Below, in pieces: positions 34,504-41,286 of a stretch of DNA of 64,000 nucleotides. The DNA lies in NCBI GenBank assembly GCA_036245095.1, contig BSWA01000001.1:248001-312000 (forward strand), written 5' to 3'. Source of the stretch: Improbicoccus devescovinae (GTDB lineage Bacteria > Bacillota > Clostridia > Oscillospirales > Acutalibacteraceae). Positions within the stretch are counted from its first letter, which is position 1, and each line of letters begins with the position of its first letter. A program made the translations under genes and the position numbers. Below the pieces are notes generated by a model. It made no database searches. It had not been told where the DNA came from and saw nothing but the letters and a program-made list of their open reading frames with translations.

Positions 34504-37332
34504 ATGCCGGAAAATAATGAACAGGATGTACGTCTGAAAACTCCAGTTGAGCCCATGCGCTTTTGTCGTGTGGCAAAAACGTTGTATGATATTTTTAATG
34601 ATGATGAATTAATGGACCAATTTTTGTCGCTTTCTACTGTGGAAGAAGTACACGATTTTTGTAAAGATGTCAGCGTAGATGGGTTCGATAGCAATGATTT
34701 TTATGCATATATGAATATCGTGTTAATTATAATTGAAAAAAATTTGTACAGAAAAGACAAAGAATTTTGGAATATAATTCATCCGGAAGATGATAAAATT
34801 GGATTATCTGCAGGTGGAAAATCAGGAAATTTTAAAAATAAATTTGTCGCTGGAGCTCTAGCTGCAATGTCAACATTCGGCACAATGCAAAATGCTCAGG
34901 CTGGCGCTGCTGTTTATCGTCGTCATAAAGAGCCAGAACCCGCATCGCAGGCCGTTACAAAAAAAGTATCTAATAAACGCAGTGGAATTAAAAGTTTTTT
35001 TCGCAGGCATTCAAGTTTATTAAAAAAAATAGGAATCGGCGTGGCAGGCACCGCTGTCGCCGCGGGTGTTGTTTTTGGATTAAAAAAATTATCCGATCAT
35101 TTGAAAAAAGATAAACCAGATTTAACCGATGCTAAAAAAAAACGTATAGAAGACTTAAATAAAAGTATAAATTCTATAACAAAAGGTAAAGAAATTGGAG
35201 ATTTGAGCGAGGCAAACCAGAAATTAGTAATAGATTTGCAAGCTCAAAAATACAACGCAGAAACATCTCCCGCTGTAAAAGACGAAGACTTAAGTGATTC
35301 GCTTGTTAAAAGAGTTACTAGACCGGTGTTAGCCATAGGTGCTCCTGTTTTTGCCGTAGCAACGCTCGGAGGCATGGTAATGGACAAAGCTAGTAATGTA
35401 TCAAAACAGCTTAATAATATAGGCCAATTAGATTATGCGATCGAGGGCATAAAACGCACGTGGCAACGCTGGGCCGATAAATTCTCAAATACTAAAAAAG
35501 AACTTCCACCTACTAACGACGCTGTCGATAGGTTAGATAATGTATTTGATTTGGTAAAAGGCCAAGAGGCCGCTAAAGCACAGCTTCGAAATATAGCTGC
35601 AGATATAATTATAAAAAAAGACATGCAAAGAAAAACTAAAACTGAACCAACTGGCGCCGAATTAATATTTTTAGTCGGAAGTTCTGGCACAGGTAAAACT
35701 TTCACTATGCAACAAGTTGCGCCAGAGTTATCATCGTCGACGTTGCCGACATATATATATACATCGGGAAATGTCAATATAGATTCGGGCAAAAATGTTG
35801 TAGATCAAATATTTGGGTCAACCAAAAAAAGATATTACGGTTCCGAGCAAGAAGAAGCATCGTCGTTGGCAGCAGAGATCAAAAAAGATAAAAATCGTGT
35901 ATTTATTTTAGACGAATATGACAAATATTCGAGTCGCGCGTTAGACGAAGTTTTAAGAACTGCCCATGATTTTGGTTATATAATGCTTCCGGACGGCGAA
36001 AAACTCGACGTTACGGGCACGATATTCGCATGTACATCTAACGAATTATCACCCAAAGAAATGACTGATATACCAAGATTTTTAACAAAATCCAGAACTC
36101 TAAAACATCGTGATGCATCTTTTTGCAACAGAGCCAGCTGGGTCACGTTCGAGCAGCATTCAACCGACACATTTAGAGAAATGCTTTTAGATCATTTTTT
36201 TGAACAAGTAGCCAATTACTGGGCACTAGACGATGTCGCCAAAATGAGCCTAGGCTTAGATCCTACATGTGTAGACTGGGTCTGCAAGTGGCTTCAATAC
36301 AAAGATCAAGGCGCTCGCCCCATAGATTTAGAAATATTACCTGCAATGAATGCCGCAATTGTTCAGGCCATGAAAACCGACGGCTTAGACAGTTTAAGAA
36401 AAACAAACAAAAAAATAATAATAGAGCCCGAATTTTTAGCTAAGTCTATAAAAAACGCTCCTAAACCTACCGAACAGCCTCCTCGTATTTCCGATACAGA
36501 TACCGAAGAATCCGAAACTGAAACTCAAAAAGAACCAGAAACCAATTACAAAATAGATTATGAAATTCAAGAAATCAAATTCAAGTTAGTCGATGATAAT
36601 ATCACTCAAGAAGAAGCCATGAAAGACATTAACTTCGACGATATAGACGAAGATGAAAATATCGAAAATTCCGATAATACCAACGATTCCGATTACACTG
36701 ATGATAATTCAGAAACCGAAAACCCCGATGAATACGAAGATCCAGATGAAAATCCATACGAAAATGATGTAAATCCATACGAAAATCCAGATTACAAACA
36801 AGACGAAAATCAAGAAGAAGAACCTTGGGATGAAGCCAACCATGATCATTGGGAAAATACAGAGAAAAATTTGGAAAACAAAACACCGGAATTAACTCCG
36901 GAATTAAATAATAATCCAGAGCCAGAAAAAAATCAAGAGGAAAATTCGGACAATAAAACGCCTGATTTCAATCCGGAATTAGATAATAATCCAGAGCCAG
37001 AAAAAAATCAAGAGGAAAATTCAGAAAATAAAACGCCTGATTTCAATCCGGAATTAGATAATATCCCAGAGCCAGAAAAAAGTCAAGAGGAAAATTTAGA
37101 AAATAATAATTACAACAAGCCTCCTCGCAGGCGTATTAAAAATTCGGTAAATCCCGATAATTTAGGTATTCCAGACGAAATTACAGAAGATAATACGCAA
37201 AATAAAAATCCTATAACTCATAGGCGCAGGCGAATTATTAATCAAAATAACGAAGCGAATCTCAACCTAAATCCCGAAAAAATCATTGTTCCAGATAATT
37301 TCGAAGATGATGATGAACATTTTGAAAGATAA
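34504..37332 (+). CDS. AAA+ ATPase with Nif11-like leader and double-glycine site, acidic repeat tail
   Basis: 942 residues. Residues 20-72 match the Nif11 leader pattern (FNDDELMDQFLSLSTVEEVH, then DGFDSNDFYAYM). Residues 96-105 end in DDKIGLSAGG, a C39-type cut site. Next are hydrophobic segments at about 112-135 (ending AQAGAA, signal-like), 175-193 and 273-292. The AAA+ domain (about 350-625) has Walker A GSSGTGKT at 392, Walker B VFILDEYDK at 466, sensor 1 FACTSNE and a sensor-2-like GARPIDLE, as in the second ATPase domain of ClpB/ClpA. Residues 650-942 are acidic and disordered, with three 25-residue repeats and two Arg-rich motifs (PPRRRIKN, HRRRRIINQ). It has no N-terminal Clp domain and no ClpP loop that I can see. 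I do not know a named homologue. The inferred role is a protein exported by the NHLM transporter. Confidence 0.8.
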   Translation: MPENNEQDVRLKTPVEPMRFCRVAKTLYDIFNDDELMDQFLSLSTVEEVHDFCKDVSVDGFDSNDFYAYMNIVLIIIEKNLYRKDKEFWNIIHPEDDKIGLSAGGKSGNFKNKFVAGALAAMSTFGTMQNAQAGAAVYRRHKEPEPASQAVTKKVSNKRSGIKSFFRRHSSLLKKIGIGVAGTAVAAGVVFGLKKLSDHLKKDKPDLTDAKKKRIEDLNKSINSITKGKEIGDLSEANQKLVIDLQAQKYNAETSPAVKDEDLSDSLVKRVTRPVLAIGAPVFAVATLGGMVMDKASNVSKQLNNIGQLDYAIEGIKRTWQRWADKFSNTKKELPPTNDAVDRLDNVFDLVKGQEAAKAQLRNIAADIIIKKDMQRKTKTEPTGAELIFLVGSSGTGKTFTMQQVAPELSSSTLPTYIYTSGNVNIDSGKNVVDQIFGSTKKRYYGSEQEEASSLAAEIKKDKNRVFILDEYDKYSSRALDEVLRTAHDFGYIMLPDGEKLDVTGTIFACTSNELSPKEMTDIPRFLTKSRTLKHRDASFCNRASWVTFEQHSTDTFREMLLDHFFEQVANYWALDDVAKMSLGLDPTCVDWVCKWLQYKDQGARPIDLEILPAMNAAIVQAMKTDGLDSLRKTNKKIIIEPEFLAKSIKNAPKPTEQPPRISDTDTEESETETQKEPETNYKIDYEIQEIKFKLVDDNITQEEAMKDINFDDIDEDENIENSDNTNDSDYTDDNSETENPDEYEDPDENPYENDVNPYENPDYKQDENQEEEPWDEANHDHWENTEKNLENKTPELTPELNNNPEPEKNQEENSDNKTPDFNPELDNNPEPEKNQEENSENKTPDFNPELDNIPEPEKSQEENLENNNYNKPPRRRIKNSVNPDNLGIPDEITEDNTQNKNPITHRRRRIINQNNEANLNLNPEKIIVPDNFEDDDEHFER
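36877..37101 (+). repeat. Three tandem 75-bp repeats in the AAA+ protein tail
   Basis: Three in-frame units of 25 codons with the pattern NKTP-x-x-x-PEL-x-N-x-PEPEK-x-QEEN. Units two and three are nearly identical in DNA, which suggests recent expansion. Confidence 0.9.
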
Positions 37333-37366
37333 TTTTTTAATTTTTAAATTTTTTTTAATTTTAATG

Positions 37367-37394
37367 TTGACAAATTAATTCATTTGATTATGAT
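37367..37394 (+). promoter_or_regulatory. Promoter P1 ahead of metG
   Basis: TTGACA and TATGAT with a 16-bp spacer. It would transcribe through the conserved element at 37417 toward metG. Confidence 0.55.
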
Positions 37395-37416
37395 TATCAA
37401 AGTTCGCAATAATATT

Positions 37417-37474
37417 AATCACTGGCCTATCCTATTCAAAGGAGGGAATTAGAGTTTTTGTCCCTATGCCCCGG
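37417..37474 (-). ncRNA. Conserved intergenic element, copy B
   Basis: The minus strand reads GGGGCATAGGGAC, CTAATTCCCTCC, GAATAGGATAGG and TGATTATTATT, in the same order as the element at 10137-10195. A GGGA/TCCC hairpin is possible. P1 crosses it in the opposite direction, so the true strand of the RNA is not settled; the strand given follows copy A. Confidence 0.4.
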
Positions 37475-37509
37475 AAATTTATAATTTTTAAAATTAATTT
37501 ATTTTAATA

Positions 37510-37538
37510 TTGACAAATTGAAGTGTTTTAATTAATAT
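37510..37538 (+). promoter_or_regulatory. Promoter P2 for metG
   Basis: TTGACA and TAATAT with a 17-bp spacer, about 50 bp before the metG start. Confidence 0.6.
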
Positions 37539-37592
37539 TTGTCAAAGTTCATGTATTAAAATCCCCTTGTTTAGGAGATGTATCTTTATTAT

Positions 37593-39515
37593 ATGAAATT
37601 TTATATCACCACACCCATTTATTATCCTTCTGGGGACGCTCATCTTGGCCATTGCTATACCACTGTGGCCGCGGATGCTATGTCCAGATACAAGTTAATG
37701 CGCGGATTTGAAGTTATGTTTCTGACCGGCACCGATGAACATGGCCAAAAAATTGCAAATGCCGCAAAAAATCACAATTTACAGCCAAAAGAATATGTTG
37801 ATAAAATTGTCGAAAAATTTAAAAATTTATGGAAAATTTTAGACATAAATTACAACAAATTTATTAGAACTACAGATTCTTTTCATATACAAAGTGTACA
37901 AAAAATATTTAATTCTCTTTATAAAAACGGCGATATATACAAAGGAAAATACGAAGATTGGTACTGTATGCCCTGCGAAAGCTTTTTTTCAGACTCCAAA
38001 TTAATAAATAACAAGTGTCCAGACTGCGGTCGCGAGGTTGTTAAACAATCTGAAGAAGCGTATTTTTTCAAACTGAGTAAATATGCTGATAAAATTTTAA
38101 AATTATATAAAAATAATCCAAATTTTATTCAACCAGAGAGCCGCAAGAACGAAATGATACAATTTATCGAGTCCGGATTAGAAGATTTATGTGTAAGTCG
38201 CACAAATTTTACATGGGGAATTCCCGTTACTTTCGACGCCGAACACGTTGTGTATGTCTGGATCGATGCATTAAGCAATTATATAACCGCGTTGGGCTAC
38301 GGCACCGATAATTCTGTGAATTTCGAAAAATTTTGGCCCGCGGATGTTCATATTGTAGGCAAAGAAATAGTCAGGTTTCATGCAATAATTTGGCCGGCGA
38401 TGCTAATGGCTTTGGGTTTAAAAACGCCTGATCGCGTATACGGCCACGGGTGGCTGCTTTTTGGCGATGGAAATAAAATGTCAAAATCTCGCGGAAACGT
38501 CGTTGACCCGTTTGTGTTATGCGAACGTTATGGCTCCGATGCGATTAGATATTTTTTGTTGAGAGAAATCACATTCGGCTCAGATGGTTTTTTTTCAAAC
38601 GAAGCGTTAGTTAATAGAATTAATTACGATCTTGCTAACGATTTGGGGAATTTATTATCACGAGCTTCGACGCTTGCTGTGAAATTTTTGGGAATCTCAG
38701 AAAATGCTGCCCAAATGGTGTCAAATACAGAAATTGAATCTATAGATTTAGAATTAATTAATCTAGCGAAAAATTTGCCTGTTTTATACGAAAAAGAAAT
38801 GGAAAACTTAAAATTTTCGTTAGCTTTAGACAAAATTTGGGAATTAATTTCTGCTTGCAATAAATATATAAACTCAACCGAGCCATGGAATTTAGGAAAA
38901 GATCCACAAAAAATAAACAGAATTTCTACTATTTTATATAATATTTTTGAATCATTACGAATAATTTCTATTTTATTATCACCGTTTATGCCACGGACAT
39001 CGAAATTAATACAAAATCAACTTGGTATAAATATTTTGAATTGTACTTGGAATTCTTTAATATGGGGTAATTTAAATTTAAATACAAAAATAAATAAATC
39101 TGATGCAATTTTTCCGCGAATTGACACAAAAAAAGAGCTACAAGAACTCGAAGATTTGTTTATATCAAACAAAAAAGACACAAATATTGACGAAAATATA
39201 AATATTAATGATTTTTCAAAAATAAATTTAATATCCGTAAAAATTATTAATTGCGAAATTGTGAAAAAATCTAAAAAATTGTTAAAATTAACTGTTTTTG
39301 ATGGCAAAAAAGATCGAATTATTTTGTCCGGTATAGCTAATTATTATACTCCAGAAGAGCTTATTAACAAGCATGTAATAATAATTTCCAATTTAGCACC
39401 AGTTATCATGTGTGGCATAAAAAGCGAAGGTATGATTTTAGCCGGAGAAAATCCAGATTCTAGTGTAAAAGTGGTTTTCACCGAAGATTTATTGCCAGGA
39501 TCTGTAATAAGATAA
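37593..39515 (+). CDS. metG: Methionyl-tRNA synthetase
   Basis: Charges tRNA-Met. 640 residues from MKFYITTPIYYPSG. It has the HIGH motif region (DAHLGHCYTTVAADA), a Cys4 zinc knuckle (CMPCE and CPDCG), the KMSKS loop (GNKMSKSRGN) and a C-terminal EMAP/Trbp111-like tRNA-binding domain (VKIINCEIVKKSKKLLKL). The in-frame ATG five codons earlier overlaps AGGAG, so the second ATG is used, at a somewhat long spacing of 15 nt. In Clostridia tatD usually follows; here folD follows. Confidence 0.95.
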   Translation: MKFYITTPIYYPSGDAHLGHCYTTVAADAMSRYKLMRGFEVMFLTGTDEHGQKIANAAKNHNLQPKEYVDKIVEKFKNLWKILDINYNKFIRTTDSFHIQSVQKIFNSLYKNGDIYKGKYEDWYCMPCESFFSDSKLINNKCPDCGREVVKQSEEAYFFKLSKYADKILKLYKNNPNFIQPESRKNEMIQFIESGLEDLCVSRTNFTWGIPVTFDAEHVVYVWIDALSNYITALGYGTDNSVNFEKFWPADVHIVGKEIVRFHAIIWPAMLMALGLKTPDRVYGHGWLLFGDGNKMSKSRGNVVDPFVLCERYGSDAIRYFLLREITFGSDGFFSNEALVNRINYDLANDLGNLLSRASTLAVKFLGISENAAQMVSNTEIESIDLELINLAKNLPVLYEKEMENLKFSLALDKIWELISACNKYINSTEPWNLGKDPQKINRISTILYNIFESLRIISILLSPFMPRTSKLIQNQLGINILNCTWNSLIWGNLNLNTKINKSDAIFPRIDTKKELQELEDLFISNKKDTNIDENININDFSKINLISVKIINCEIVKKSKKLLKLTVFDGKKDRIILSGIANYYTPEELINKHVIIISNLAPVIMCGIKSEGMILAGENPDSSVKVVFTEDLLPGSVIR

Positions 39516-39547
39516 AATATTTTATTCACAAATAAAAAGGTGTTTTT

Positions 39548-40390
39548 TTGATAGTAAACGGAATAGAAATCGCACAAAAAATAAATTATAATACTCAAAT
39601 TAAGCTCAGAGAAATAAAAAAACGAACAGGAAAAGTTCCATGTTTAGCGGTAATAATAATAGGAGAAAATATTGCTTCTAGAATATATGTCAAAAATAAA
39701 ATAAAAACATGTGAAAATTTAGGAATAATATCCAAAAAATTTGAATATCCTGCAGATGTTTCTCAGTCAGAAATTTTAAATTTAATATATAAATTAAATA
39801 ATAATAAAAATATAACTGGTATTTTAGTTCAATTGCCGTTACCTGAGAATTTAAATGAATTCGAAATTGTTTCTAAAATTTCGCCAGAAAAAGATGTTGA
39901 TGTTTTTAATCCAATTAATTTAGGTAAAGTTTTTTTAGGCAATTTCGATATTTTACCATGCACAGCATCAGGAATTTTGTGTATTATTAATGAACTTGGA
40001 ATTCAAATTAAAAGTAAAAATTGTGTAATTATAGGCCGCAGTAATATAGTAGGCAAACCGATTGCATTGGGTTTGCTTCATAAAGATGCAACTGTTACAA
40101 TTTGTCATAGCTACACAAATAATTTATGTGATATTTGCACAAAAGCTGATATTTTGATTTCTGCATGTGGTCAAAGAAATTTAGTCACAGCAAATATGAT
40201 AAAACCTGGCGCTACTGTGATAGACGTAGGTATTACTCGCCATGAAAATAAAATTTGCGGCGATGTTGATTTCGAAAACGTTGTTAATATAGCTGAAAAT
40301 ATAACGCCGGTTCCTGGAGGAGTCGGGCCATTGACTGTAGCATATCTTATGAAAAATACGCTAATTTTGTTTGAAAAAAATAAATTTTAA
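39548..40390 (+). CDS. folD: Methylenetetrahydrofolate dehydrogenase/cyclohydrolase
   Basis: A bifunctional enzyme that links 5,10-methylene- and 10-formyl-THF. 280 residues from a TTG after AAAAGGTG. The active-site Lys and Tyr are in RIYVKNKIKTCE, and the signature PEKDVDVFNPINLGKV, the dinucleotide loop IIGRSNIVGKPIALGL and the end VPGGVGPLTVAYLMKN are all present. It is convergent with rnhA. Confidence 0.94.
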   Translation: MIVNGIEIAQKINYNTQIKLREIKKRTGKVPCLAVIIIGENIASRIYVKNKIKTCENLGIISKKFEYPADVSQSEILNLIYKLNNNKNITGILVQLPLPENLNEFEIVSKISPEKDVDVFNPINLGKVFLGNFDILPCTASGILCIINELGIQIKSKNCVIIGRSNIVGKPIALGLLHKDATVTICHSYTNNLCDICTKADILISACGQRNLVTANMIKPGATVIDVGITRHENKICGDVDFENVVNIAENITPVPGGVGPLTVAYLMKNTLILFEKNKF

Positions 40391-40402
40391 TTTTATTTAT
40401 TT

Positions 40403-40846
40403 TTAATAGTTATTAATATTTTTAATTGCATTTGTAGCTAAAACATCGCATCTTTCGTTTTCAAGATGGCCACTGTGACCTTTAATCCAAACGGGCTTTA
40501 TTTTATGCATTTTATACAAATTTATAAAAATTTTCCATAAATCAATATTCAAAACATCTTTATTTTTAGCACGTTTCCAGCCATTTTTTTCCCAAGTATA
40601 CAACCAATTTTTACATAAAGCGTTTATTATATACTGAGAATCACTGTAAAAAAAAACCTCACAGGGCCACTTGAGAAGCTCTAACGCACGAATTATCGCT
40701 GTAAGTTCCATGCGATTATTAGTAGTCTCCGGATCGAAGCCACTGATTTCTTTAATTATAGATTCATATTTTAGAATAGCGCCCCAACCTCCTGGACCTG
40801 GGTTGCCACTACACGCACCATCAGTAAAAATCTTCACTTTTTTCAT
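40403..40846 (-). CDS. rnhA: Ribonuclease HI
   Basis: 147 residues. The D-E-D-D set is complete: FTDGACSGNPGPGGWGAIL, NNRMELTAII, YSDSQYIINA and KGHSGHLENERCDVLA. It degrades RNA in RNA-DNA hybrids. It is the gene nearest the origin-like region on the left. Confidence 0.95.
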   Translation of the reverse strand: MKKVKIFTDGACSGNPGPGGWGAILKYESIIKEISGFDPETTNNRMELTAIIRALELLKWPCEVFFYSDSQYIINALCKNWLYTWEKNGWKRAKNKDVLNIDLWKIFINLYKMHKIKPVWIKGHSGHLENERCDVLATNAIKNINNY

Positions 40847-40885
40847 AAAATCACTTAAAATCCAAAAATATTAATAACTGAAATT

Positions 40886-40915
40886 AGTATATCAAAAAGC
40901 AATAAAATTTGTCAA
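40886..40915 (-). promoter_or_regulatory. Promoter for rnhA
   Basis: TTGACA and TATACT on the minus strand with an 18-bp spacer. Confidence 0.55.
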
Positions 40916-40983
40916 GCAAAAATATTATAAAATTTCTAAAAATTAAAAGCTATAAAATCTCGAATTTATAATTTTCGTATTAA

Positions 40984-41011
40984 ATTATACGCAAAATAAA
41001 ACGAATGTCAA
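40984..41011 (-). promoter_or_regulatory. Full-consensus promoter beside the origin
   Basis: TTGACA and TATAAT, both exact, with a 16-bp spacer, on the minus strand. It starts transcription just left of the DnaA boxes and away from them, toward rnhA. Confidence 0.65.
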
Positions 41012-41037
41012 TATATGCTTTTTGCTGTTTTTTTAAA

Positions 41038-41280
41038 ACTTTCAACAAGTTATTAGTTTTCCACAATGAGTTTTCCACATTATTAACATTCGACATTTTG
41101 CAATGTTTAATTCCACAAATTTTCAACAATTCGATGTTGAAAGTTTACAGGCTCTAACTCCGCATGAATACTACGTTTTTGATGACTTTCAACTTTTCCA
41201 CAGCCCCTACTACTACTACTAAATAAATATATATTATATTAATAGAAATTTTTTTAAAAAAAATAAAAATTTTAAATAAT
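41038..41280 (+). other. Candidate chromosome origin (oriC) with DnaA boxes and DnaA-trios
   Basis: TTTTCCACA, a perfect DnaA box form, occurs at 41057, 41071 and 41194 in the same orientation. Near-boxes lie at 41109 (AATTCCACA) and 41120 (TTTTCAACA). The last box is followed at once by GCCCC and five CTA trios (41207-41221), then an AT-only stretch. This is the layout of the basal unwinding system of B. subtilis oriC: box, GC-rich spacer, DnaA-trio, AT-rich melting region. ACTTTCAAC also occurs three times (41038, inverted at 41136, 41185). No dnaA or dnaN is next to it. The 440-bp intergenic region holds no ORF. Confidence 0.82.
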
Positions 41281-41286
41281 TAAATT

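Noticed and set aside
36877..37101. CRISPR array
   Set aside because: The repeats are in-frame coding repeats without spacers.
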